Source of the DNA: Deltaproteobacteria bacterium
GTDB lineage: Bacteria > Myxococcota_A > Polyangia > HGW-17 > JAJRWW01
Reading direction: 5' to 3'
Length of the DNA stretch: 40,061 nucleotides
NCBI GenBank assembly: GCA_029938605.1
Contig: JAOZUO010000024.1
Coordinates: 1-40,061, forward strand
This document shows, piece after piece, positions 33,801-40,061 of this stretch. Under the pieces are notes generated by a model. That model was not told the DNA's origin. It saw nothing but the letters and a program-made list of their open reading frames with translations, and did not search any database. Position numbers and translations under genes: made by a program. The stretch's first letter is position 1, and the number at the start of each line of letters is the position of its first letter.

Positions 33801-35162
33801 GGCCAAGGAAGAGCGAGAGGGGGGGGGCGGGACTGGCTCCGGGCCCTCCTGGGAGAGTCCTCGGATAGGTCGGGTCTCTTCGTCTTCCTCCTCAGGCCAT
33901 GGATTGGCGGAGGGGCGAGGTTTGGCCGCGGCAGTGGCCTGCGCGTCCCGACGCTGGTTCGAAAGGCCAGGGACGGAGTGGGATCCCGAGGGTTCGGGGC
34001 GCGAGAGCTTCGTCTCCGTAGTCCCGCCCTCCACCAGGACCGACCTCCGCCTGGACTCCTTGCCCGTCGCAGAGCTCTGTCCGGGGGTTCTCAGACGCTG
34101 CTCCGACGTAGGAGCGCCCCTGCCGAAGAGATCCGAGTCCTTCATCTCCTCGGTAGAAATTCGCGGCGAGGGCACCAGCACCGCCTCCCGGGTGGCAGCC
34201 TCATCTGCTCCGATCCACTTGCGCTCGGCCCAACGTCGGGCGCCGCTTTGGGAGCCCTCGGTGCGCTGAGGTGTCACCGGCTTTTTCTTGGCGCCAATTT
34301 TGGCGGCAGTCGTGGCATCGGCGTCCGTCGAGGGAGAAGCGATCTCGCCCGTATGGATGGTCTCATCCCCCACGTCTTCGATTCTGGGCAGGGGCTCGTC
34401 CGGTGGCTGGTTGTCCGGCCTTGGTTCCGGCTTTGGTTCCGGCTCTGATTCCGGCATGTCAGAGACCTTGGCTATTTCCACCGTGATTTCCGGCGCAGCC
34501 GGAGCGCCGGCTCCTATGGCGACGTTGCCGGTGCCGATCTTCACCTCCCCTGCGATGGGGTCCGGGCGCTGTTGATCTTCGGCGGCTTTGTTCGCTGCCT
34601 CAACGGCTCCCTGGGCTGCGGCGCTCCCCTCCAGCGAATCTTCGGCGCGGGGCTGATCCCCGGCGCCCTGAAGCGCCCCTGGGAGATCCTGGATCTCGGT
34701 TTCGTCGCCCACCAAAAGATCCTCGGGCGCGTCCGGATAGGAGCGGGTGATGTCTCCAACCTCGTCTAGAGACTCGGAGATGCCCACCTCTACGGTGGCG
34801 TCCAGCTCGTCGAGCAGCCGCTTCACCGAGGCGTTGTCCGGTTCCAGCGATGCCGCGCGCTGGAGCGCCGCACGGGCCTGGACATAGGCGCCCTTGAAAA
34901 ACAGCGCCTCCCCCAGCAGCACGGTGGCCTTGGCGGAGTCCTCCAGGAGCTCGAGCGCCGCACGGGCCTCGGCGATGACCTCGTCGTATCGTGCCAGGGA
35001 CATCAGCGCCTGACCGAGGACCAGTCGTCCCTCCACACTGGCCGGGTTCTCCAAGAGCCCGATGCGACAGATCTTCACCACCTCCTGGAACTTTCGGGCT
35101 GCCAGGAGTCTTCTGCCGTTGTGCACGAATTCTTTTGCTTGCAATCGGTCCGCCCCCGGCAC
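30834..35162 (-). CDS. Large TPR membrane protein with Pro-rich linker
   Basis: 1442 residues, GTG start at 35162 (an in-frame TAG lies four codons upstream of it). Residues 1-125 are TPR-like (KFQEVVKICRIGLLENPASVEGRLVLGQALMSLARYDEVI). About 125-640 is a disordered Asp/Glu- then Pro/Ala-rich linker. One transmembrane helix lies at about 650-670 (WRLLAVVGGVLVLIATGFLI), and from about 700 to the end there are many TPR units (for example VIRDAARLELRRGKAADAVIRLEVAV; LAHAYWLAGNYGTARRHARKAL). So cytosolic TPRs are tethered by a long linker to a periplasmic TPR solenoid. This suggests a trans-envelope scaffold. It is last in an operon behind a PATAN protein and a putative lipoprotein. Motility or secretion machinery is a guess from architecture, not from homology. 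Confidence 0.85.
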   Translation of the reverse strand: MPGADRLQAKEFVHNGRRLLAARKFQEVVKICRIGLLENPASVEGRLVLGQALMSLARYDEVIAEARAALELLEDSAKATVLLGEALFFKGAYVQARAALQRAASLEPDNASVKRLLDELDATVEVGISESLDEVGDITRSYPDAPEDLLVGDETEIQDLPGALQGAGDQPRAEDSLEGSAAAQGAVEAANKAAEDQQRPDPIAGEVKIGTGNVAIGAGAPAAPEITVEIAKVSDMPESEPEPKPEPRPDNQPPDEPLPRIEDVGDETIHTGEIASPSTDADATTAAKIGAKKKPVTPQRTEGSQSGARRWAERKWIGADEAATREAVLVPSPRISTEEMKDSDLFGRGAPTSEQRLRTPGQSSATGKESRRRSVLVEGGTTETKLSRPEPSGSHSVPGLSNQRRDAQATAAAKPRPSANPWPEEEDEETRPIRGLSQEGPEPVPPPPSRSSLAKIQPPPPPSPPVAKSPFRIPSLAGRSPTPGSPKVTLGPGLPPPAIPAPPGARKPTLGPGLPPPAIPAPPGAQPLAPQAPPMPVPPTKTPAAPSLYNSPEFSGVHFEAPPAAAPVPATGGKPIIPPRLAQPPVTPQAPAGSAPSPTPSPTRSPAPSPAPAAPAPPAVASATPNAAPRPASAPQAASAAPREHTAPAARYPRRGFFATHWRLLAVVGGVLVLIATGFLITAALRKDKQKEKVRKHLKSAQTQVEIASFRSLKRADKKLLKVLQESSGHKVARSLRLFAAAVTAVEFGGSADRAEQMLDKGGHKIDDLLAAARILVALASGNRERTAGETKKAAAQWPRSIYVAYARGLVALRLGNPAKSLRLLDAFTARQAKILVLHAKIRALVALGQYKDVDRLLGSIPEKNRKVPWVRLLRIRAALARTKNPLPLKGLDPALSLVADATGRVSPRHKRWAQFILAEGYGRLDKDAERQRYLARVLTGGGFRDPALAEAVATHQLRWKAPAEAVILIQTVRRRYPGRLTAVIIEARATLKQSKFKEVLRQLDTVEEKRRTPDMNLLRAQAALALGQFPLARRILTRLRKAYPDLTGSLVTWAKLLTQEGKLDEALLALENVLKREPRNVEVIRDAARLELRRGKAADAVIRLEVAVRLRARDPELRSELVRAYLAAGNHKSAETSIESAIAAFPHNSSVLSAKGQLMQILGRYDDATKAFDAALKKKPHLTDALVGRAEVLLASGRYADAEKAVKKAGKPAPESRRLLNGWLYLERWSKRRSDPWRARSLLATAAKQKGSIGRRAAVLLLLYYAKAMSRRRGEKTYRMLTSRFGARPELRSALALVRLDDDSYRGAKAQLNTALADPAFSRISPVAQAEVYARLAHAYWLAGNYGTARRHARKALTIWPTCPRSLAILGIVAYEMAKFSQAKQRLMNSLKANPNLALAHHYLGKTYNQLGQRRLARRHLRRYLRLRPKGPLATDSKRAL
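33591..33710 (-). repeat. 60-bp tandem duplication in the Pro-rich linker
   Basis: 33591-33650 and 33651-33710 are adjacent 60-bp copies with about 53 identical bases, encoding twice a 20-residue segment built on LGPGLPPPAIPAPPGA. Length is a multiple of three, so the frame is kept. Confidence 0.85.
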
Positions 35163-35189
35163 TAGCCAAGTGGTCTATCTATCCAGCGG

Positions 35190-35756
35190 TCAGCGTCGCG
35201 CGGGCCTCATGGGCCGCGGGCGTTTAGGAGACACCGACCGGCGAACGGGTTGGGGTCGCGCCTTCTGTCGCTTCTGCTTCTGTTTTTTCTTTTGGGCCTC
35301 GGGGGTAAGACCCACAAATAGCGGGAAATCCTCGCCCGACGCGTTCAGTATCTTCATGACAAACCAGACGTTTTTGATTTGTTTCCAGTGCTCAGCCACG
35401 ACGGTCTTGCGGACGATGCCACGGTCGGCCCGGTGCCAGATATACCGAAATCGCAGCACAGCGGCTTTGGTCTTCACGTTGATTTTGGTGCGCAGCAGGT
35501 TGATCTCGGAGACGTTGATCTTTTCGTCCGTCTTCTCAGTGTGGTTCATGTAGGCGTCTCGAATGACGGGATTCAGGCGTCTGGAGGCCTGTTGGTACTT
35601 TCGCCAGCGTACGCCGTCGTTGAATTCGAAAGATGCGAAGGCCAGCGTTTTGCCTAGGCTATTGGTGGTGGGTGCGCAGCACTGCATGGATGTCAGTGCC
35701 GCCAGCACGGCGATCCGGGACCCGATCATACGCAGGCGGTTAGGCATAGAGTCCAC
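35190..35756 (-). CDS. Putative secreted lipoprotein of unknown function
   Basis: 188 residues from GTG 35756, preceded by GAAGGG at a spacing of 5; ATG 35747 is an alternative. A signal-like start (RIAVLAALTSMQCC) ends at C26/C27, a weak lipobox. The mid part is a compact domain (VSEINLLRTKINVKTKAAVLRFRYIW, KTVVAEHWKQIKNVWFVMKIL) reminiscent of small envelope proteins, but I cannot name it. The C-terminal 35 residues are strongly basic (KKKQKQKRQKARPQP and on). It lies 27 bp before the TPR gene and 52 bp after the PATAN gene on the same strand, so it is the middle gene of a three-gene operon. Confidence 0.7.
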   Translation of the reverse strand: MDSMPNRLRMIGSRIAVLAALTSMQCCAPTTNSLGKTLAFASFEFNDGVRWRKYQQASRRLNPVIRDAYMNHTEKTDEKINVSEINLLRTKINVKTKAAVLRFRYIWHRADRGIVRKTVVAEHWKQIKNVWFVMKILNASGEDFPLFVGLTPEAQKKKQKQKRQKARPQPVRRSVSPKRPRPMRPARR

Positions 35757-35808
35757 AGTATCCCTTCAAGGATAGACAGGTCAACGTTCGGAGGATACCA
35801 CCGCTAGC

Positions 35809-37098
35809 TCATTCGGCCGAGTCGCGGAAGATGGCGCTGAGCTTCTTCTGCAGCGCCTCTTCCTCCTGGTGGGAGATCGATTCCCCGACGGTGAACATCT
35901 CGAAGAAGAGCAGCTCGTTCAACCCCGTGTGCAGGTGCTGGATCTTGTTGTCCACTTGCACTTTGGCGAGGTTGTCCAGAAGCAATGGCGCAGACAGCGT
36001 TCCATTGTCGGCCATGACGACGCCGTCAAACAGCGCGGTGAAGCTGGTGTCGCCCCGGAAAAACGAGTCCACGGCCTCCCGGAGCGTCGGTTCGGTGCCC
36101 TTGGCCTGGATCTCGGAGTAGAACCTCTCGAAGACCGCGTTGTAGGTCTCGACGATGGCCCCCGAGGCGTCTGGCGTGGCCTCGGCCTCCTCGCTGATGG
36201 ATAGGCGGGTGATACCCGTGTCCCGGCGTTTTTGTATGTAGCCCTGTTGCATCAGGTTGAAGATCGCCTTGGTGGCCTCGAACTCGCCGAGGTGCGTCTC
36301 CCGGGAGATCTCTTCCACCGAACGCATGCCGTCAATGAGCTGGTAGACCTTCTCATTGATCTTGTCGAGGTGGGTGGGGGCGATCTCCGGTCGGATCTCC
36401 ATAATGGCGTGCTTGCTGGGGATCCGCTCCCGGAAGTAGGACATCTCGTCCATGCGCTGCACGCCTTCGAGCAGCAGGTTTTGCGTGGTGAGGTTGATCT
36501 GGGCTGGAAGCCGGTCCTTGCCACGGATGGAGTAGAAGTAGAAAACGCCTGCCCGGATCAGCATCACGGAGTAGAAGATCTCTTCAACCTGGCGACGAAT
36601 GATGGTGTACAGGTCGTGGGGCGTGATGATGCCCATGTCGATGAGCACGCGCCCCAGCCTACGCTCTCCGGACTGCTGCTTCAGGGCTTCGCGTAGCTGA
36701 TCCCGGGTCACCAGGCCAAAACGGTACATCAGGGCGCCCAGGCGGTCCTCCGGTACATTGGAGGTGGCCATGCGTACGTCGCCCTCGATGAAAAAGATGG
36801 TTTTTTTGACGTCGTCGTGGAGCATCACCAGGGCGCCGCTGCGCTTGGTGGTGGACACGAAGGTGATCATATCCATGAGCCCGCCCATGGCCGCCGCGCT
36901 GCCCGTGAACTGCAGGTCCCCCGTATTGGTCTCCGAGTCGGAGCCGTCGGACCCCAGGCGGGAGAAGACCAATAAGTTCTCCGCCGACGGGATCAATCTC
37001 CAGAGCCCGCTACGCTTGGCGAGCCACTGGCCCAGACGGGCGTGCACGGGTTTAATGAGGCCGTCGGCCTCGATGACGATTTTGAGATCTGTAGCCAT
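35809..37098 (-). CDS. PATAN/DUF4388 domain protein
   Basis: 429 residues, soluble. A DUF4388 (PATAN) region lies at about 60-215: LQFTGSAAAMGGLMDMITFV, SGALVMLHDDVKKTIFFIEGDVRMATS, EDRLGALMYRFGLVTRDQLREAL, LGRVLIDMGIITPHDLYTIIRRQVEEIFYSVM, FYFY. A winged-helix-like stretch follows (VYQLIDGMRSVEEISRETHLGEFEATKAIFNLMQQGYIQ), then a helical C-terminal domain. PATAN proteins are common next to response regulators in cyanobacteria and delta-proteobacteria and act as signalling adaptors (family knowledge). The N-terminal 45 residues are specific to this protein. It opens an operon with a putative lipoprotein and the TPR membrane protein. Confidence 0.88.
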   Translation of the reverse strand: MATDLKIVIEADGLIKPVHARLGQWLAKRSGLWRLIPSAENLLVFSRLGSDGSDSETNTGDLQFTGSAAAMGGLMDMITFVSTTKRSGALVMLHDDVKKTIFFIEGDVRMATSNVPEDRLGALMYRFGLVTRDQLREALKQQSGERRLGRVLIDMGIITPHDLYTIIRRQVEEIFYSVMLIRAGVFYFYSIRGKDRLPAQINLTTQNLLLEGVQRMDEMSYFRERIPSKHAIMEIRPEIAPTHLDKINEKVYQLIDGMRSVEEISRETHLGEFEATKAIFNLMQQGYIQKRRDTGITRLSISEEAEATPDASGAIVETYNAVFERFYSEIQAKGTEPTLREAVDSFFRGDTSFTALFDGVVMADNGTLSAPLLLDNLAKVQVDNKIQHLHTGLNELLFFEMFTVGESISHQEEEALQKKLSAIFRDSAE

Positions 37099-37109
37099 GA
37101 GCGACTTGG

Positions 37110-37139
37110 ATTTTAACAGCTATTTCCCCCTGTGGCCAA
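37110..37139 (-). promoter_or_regulatory. Promoter of the PATAN operon, nearly leaderless
   Basis: On the minus strand: TTGGCC (37139-37134), 18-nt spacer, TAAAAT (37115-37110). The predicted transcript would begin about 4-7 nt before the ATG at 37098, and no Shine-Dalgarno is seen. Confidence 0.5.
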
Positions 37140-37183
37140 GATCGTGCGTCCGTGTGGTTACCCGAATGCCATCGTCGGGACTC

Positions 37184-37221
37184 AGGGGGTGCTTTACACG
37201 CTCCATCGCACCCCCTATCAT
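37184..37221 (+). promoter_or_regulatory. Promoter enclosed by a 9-bp inverted repeat
   Basis: TTTACA (37193-37198), a 17-nt spacer and TATCAT (37216-37221), each one mismatch from consensus. Arms AGGGGGTGC (37184-37192) and GCACCCCCT (37208-37216) form a perfect inverted repeat whose loop contains the -35, so the arms abut both core elements. This is a likely operator for a dimeric regulator of the methyltransferase-coiled-coil gene. Confidence 0.6.
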
Positions 37222-37254
37222 GTGTTCCGCGAAGGTGAAATTTTCGGAGGAGAC

Positions 37255-40061
37255 ATGAGCGGACTCTCGCTAATCGACGTTTGGTATCGCAGACTTCCCC
37301 GTTACCTATTCATTGAGGATCGACTGCAGGATCAGTCGGTGCTTGAGTTGGGTTGCGGCTCTGGTCTGGGCGCCGATTTCTTGATCGAGCAGGGTGCCGG
37401 GCGGGTGGTGGGCGTGGACGCGGATGAGCGCCAGATCCTCAAGGCCCGTGCCCGTTACAAGCGTCCGAACCTTTCCTTTGAGGTGGCCGGGGGGGGAGAT
37501 CTGCCCTTCGCGGATGGCGAGTTCGGATTGGTGCTCATCCCCGAAGGGAGCCAGGCCATTGGGGATGGTGAGCTGCTCGCGGCGGTGCGGCGGGTGTTGC
37601 GGCCCGACGGCCTGTGTCTGGTGGCGGTGCCCAATGGAGATCTCGAGGAGCCAGATCCCGACGGGCTGAGCTATTACGACATGATCGAGTCCCTGGAGCC
37701 GGTGTTCCCGTCGGTGACCATGGTGGCCCAGACGCCCATGTTCGCCTTCACATTTGTGGATTTTCTGGCGTCCGCAGAGGAGTTGGACGTCGGCTTGGAC
37801 GACAGCCTGGCGCAGGATCTGGTGGACGATGTGGCCTTTTACGTGGCGCTGTGCTCCAAGGAGCCCTATTCACCACAGGTCTTTTCCATCACCCAGATTC
37901 CCTTCGCGCCCGTGGCGCGGCGGGTACAGCACCTCCTCGACGGGCAGCCACCCGAGCAGCTCGAGTTGGCGCAGCTCCAGGAGGCGCTGGCGGCTGAGCG
38001 GGAGGAGCGGATCCGACTGGACGACACCTCCGGCGACCTGGAGCGCGATCTTCTGGAGACCCAGAATATCATGCGTGATCTGCGGGCCCGCCTGGCGTTG
38101 GCGAACGACCAGCAGGCAGCGGTGGAGGCGCGTCTCGATCCTATACAGGCCCAGCTCGATGACGCGACTCGCGCCGCCGGAACGCAGCGGGCGGTGGCCG
38201 AGGAGCTGGAGCGGGAGCGTGACGGCCTTCGGGACCAGGCCGATCGGTATGTGAAGCAGACCGAGGCCGCCGAGCAGGAGCTCGAGGCGGCGAGACGGGA
38301 GGCGGGCGAGCTGCACCAGCGGGCCGAGAGCCACACTGCGGAGATGTCGGAGCTGGAGGCGCTGCGCTCCCGGGCGGACCAGAGCGAGCGGGCCCAGGAG
38401 GAGCTGTCGGCGCGGTTGGCGGACGAGCAAGAGCGGGTGGATGGGCTGGAGGCTGAGTGTCTGGAGGCGAAGGCGTCCCTTAGCGAGGCCGAGGGCGAGG
38501 TGGTCTCCGGGCGTGTCGCCCAGGAGGAGCTCGGGAAGCGAGCAACCCGGGTGCAGCGGGAGCTGGACGAGGTCGGTGGGGAGCTGGAGCAGCGGGATCG
38601 ACGGGTTGCTGAGCTGGAGCGGGATCTGGCCGAGGCGCGTGGCGCCGCGGACCAGGGAGACCACCGGATCGTGGAGCTGGAGCGAGATCTGGGCGAGGTG
38701 CGGGCCGCCGCGGATCGGGGTGGCCATCGGATCGTGGAGCTGGAGCGGGAGTTGGGCGAGGTCCGAGGTCAGGCAGAGGATGGCGCCCACCAGATCGTGG
38801 AGCTGGAGCGGGAGCAGGGCGAGGCCAGCGAGGCCGTGGACCTGCAGCGTCAGCGTGCGGGCGAGCTGGAGCGGGATCTGGCCGAGGCCAACGAGGCCGT
38901 GGACCGGCAGCGTCTGCGTGTGGGCGAGCTGGAGCGAGAGCTGGACGAGGTCCGGCGGGACGCCGAGGAGCGTGGCCACCGGGTTGCTGAGCTGGAGCGG
39001 GAGCTGGACGAGGTTCGGAGTACGGCCGAGCAGCGCAAGGTGCGTACCGGCGAGCTCAAGCGGGAAGTGGAGCTGGCGCAGACGCGGGCCCAGGGTTTCC
39101 AAGAGGGTATCGTGGGGCTGGATACGGCCCTGGACGACTTGCGAATCCAGGCCGGTCAGGAGCGGGAGCAGGCCGCCATTCGCATCGAGCAGCTCCAGGA
39201 GCAGATCGCTGAGGCGGAGGCCGCCCTGGGCGCCGCCCAGCACCAGTGCAGCGGGCTGGAAGGGGAGTTGGTGGCCCAGCGAGAGGAGACCGAGGAGCTG
39301 GGGTCCCGGCTGCTCGACACCGAGGCGGCCCAGGGCGACGCAGAGGCACGCGTGGCCGGATTGTCGGAGGATCTCGTCGGGGCGCGGCAAGAACAGGCCG
39401 ATGGTCTGCGGTTGCGTGAGGAGGTGGAGGAAGAGGCGCGTCGTATCCAGGAGCAGCTCGAAGCAGCCCAGGAGCGATTTGCCGAGGCCCAGGAGGAGCA
39501 GGCGGACCAGTCGCAGCGGCTCGAGGCCATGGAGGCCGGGCTGGACTCGTCCCGGGAAGAGGTCAGAACCCTCAAGAACGTGGCCCAGGAGGCGAATCAG
39601 GCGATTGCAGATCGGGAAGAGGAGCTGGGGAGCGCCAGGGAGCAAGTGGACGGGCTCGCCGAACAGCTGGCTCAGGCGTCGGAGAAAACGGACGCCGCTG
39701 CGAAAAAGCTGGAGAGGCTTGGGCAGCAGCTACTGGCGGCCGACGACGAGCGTGCCAACCAGGACGGGCAGCGTCGGGAGCTCGAGCGGGACTTGGCAAC
39801 TGCCCGGGCGGACCGACTCAGTCTGGAGGTTCGACTGGAGCAGGCCCTCATTCGGGCTGACCAGTCGGAGGTGACCGGAGCTGAGCTCCGCGTGCGTAAG
39901 GAAGATCTCGAGTCCCGGCTCATTGGGGACTTGGAGGAGGCCCGGGTCGCCCAGATCCAGACGCGGTCCGATTTCGAGCAGCAGCGTGCGGAGTTGGACC
40001 AGCAGCGCACCAAGGGTTCCCGTACCGAGGAGGCGCTCACCGACGCGCGGTCCGACCTGGA
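37255..40061 (+). CDS. Methyltransferase fused to a long coiled coil, 3' end cut by window edge
   Basis: ATG 37255 with GGAGGAG (37246-37252) just ahead; the frame has no stop to the window end (935 residues seen). Residues 1-165 are a class I SAM-methyltransferase fold: motif I VLELGCGSG (29-37), the acidic VVGVDAD strand end, LPFADGEFGLVLIPEG and VLRPDGLCLVAVPN. From about residue 235 to the cut the protein is a nearly unbroken Glu/Arg/Leu coiled coil with heptads such as RVAELERDLAEARGAAD, RIVELERDLGEVRAAAD and RIVELERELGEVRG repeating about every 21 residues. The layout parallels myxobacterial polarity proteins that put a globular head on a giant coiled coil, with a methyltransferase fold as head; this is inference. 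It is divergent from the PATAN operon. Confidence 0.88.
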   Translation, partial: MSGLSLIDVWYRRLPRYLFIEDRLQDQSVLELGCGSGLGADFLIEQGAGRVVGVDADERQILKARARYKRPNLSFEVAGGGDLPFADGEFGLVLIPEGSQAIGDGELLAAVRRVLRPDGLCLVAVPNGDLEEPDPDGLSYYDMIESLEPVFPSVTMVAQTPMFAFTFVDFLASAEELDVGLDDSLAQDLVDDVAFYVALCSKEPYSPQVFSITQIPFAPVARRVQHLLDGQPPEQLELAQLQEALAAEREERIRLDDTSGDLERDLLETQNIMRDLRARLALANDQQAAVEARLDPIQAQLDDATRAAGTQRAVAEELERERDGLRDQADRYVKQTEAAEQELEAARREAGELHQRAESHTAEMSELEALRSRADQSERAQEELSARLADEQERVDGLEAECLEAKASLSEAEGEVVSGRVAQEELGKRATRVQRELDEVGGELEQRDRRVAELERDLAEARGAADQGDHRIVELERDLGEVRAAADRGGHRIVELERELGEVRGQAEDGAHQIVELEREQGEASEAVDLQRQRAGELERDLAEANEAVDRQRLRVGELERELDEVRRDAEERGHRVAELERELDEVRSTAEQRKVRTGELKREVELAQTRAQGFQEGIVGLDTALDDLRIQAGQEREQAAIRIEQLQEQIAEAEAALGAAQHQCSGLEGELVAQREETEELGSRLLDTEAAQGDAEARVAGLSEDLVGARQEQADGLRLREEVEEEARRIQEQLEAAQERFAEAQEEQADQSQRLEAMEAGLDSSREEVRTLKNVAQEANQAIADREEELGSAREQVDGLAEQLAQASEKTDAAAKKLERLGQQLLAADDERANQDGQRRELERDLATARADRLSLEVRLEQALIRADQSEVTGAELRVRKEDLESRLIGDLEEARVAQIQTRSDFEQQRAELDQQRTKGSRTEEALTDARSDL

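Noticed and set aside
37870..39645. A 591-codon minus-strand frame opposite the coiled coil
   Set aside because: Leu/Gln-rich product that is simply the complement of Glu/Arg/Leu heptad codons; no ribosome site or recognisable domain.

Overview
The window is high-G+C, gene-dense DNA from a bacterium that most resembles the Myxococcota (former delta-proteobacteria). The best support is a surface protein ending in a MYXO-CTERM-type tail (Gly-Gly-Cys-x-Cys, hydrophobic helix, Arg cluster). Giant proteins with MopE-type Cys/Asp repeats, an FHA-GGDEF protein, a PATAN (DUF4388) protein and long TPR and coiled-coil proteins fit the same group. This assignment is inference from gene content. I saw no rRNA, tRNA, CRISPR array, prophage or transposase.

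Layout. 1-3072 (+): the 3' part of ricT with an unusual NRGGD tandem-repeat N-terminus, a HEAT-repeat protein and a TatD nuclease. 3355-5565 (+): an SDR/epimerase and a PlsC-like acyltransferase. 5682-13897 (+): two translationally coupled giant secreted proteins with 14 and 12 Cys-Asp repeats; the first has a DUF4114-like domain and a MYXO-CTERM anchor, the second is a probable lipoprotein ending in an Asp-box beta-propeller. 13942-15657 (-): a membrane Cache-like sensor followed by an FHA-GGDEF diguanylate cyclase. 15837-17186 (+): a small penicillin-binding transpeptidase with an apparently leaderless promoter. 17290-19256 (+): larB-larC for the nickel-pincer cofactor. 19345-21619 (+): a receiver-like/GAF/PAS/PAS/HisKA protein with no ATPase domain, and a 96-residue unknown. 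21806-23140 (+): class II HMG-CoA reductase behind a palindromic operator-like region. 23166-29922 (-): an S41 protease with a long C-terminal extension plus a zinc-ribbon membrane partner, a probable outer-membrane barrel, a polytopic zinc-ribbon protein and a SlyD-like isomerase. 30304-30819 (+): another small zinc-ribbon membrane protein. 30834-37098 (-): a PATAN protein, a putative lipoprotein and a 1442-residue TPR membrane protein. 37255-end (+): a methyltransferase fused to a very long coiled coil, cut by the window edge.

Two intergenic imperfect palindromes, each spanning 165 bp and centred exactly on a short hairpin, lie at 28142-28306 and 30013-30177. They look like non-autonomous mobile or REP-type elements. 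The first supplies the stop codon and last codons of a neighbouring gene.

The most promising candidates for undescribed biology are the coupled MopE-repeat surface proteins, the PATAN/lipoprotein/TPR operon divergent from the methyltransferase-coiled-coil protein, the kinase-less HisKA sensor, and the two palindromic elements. Everything was read by eye; no homology search was possible.
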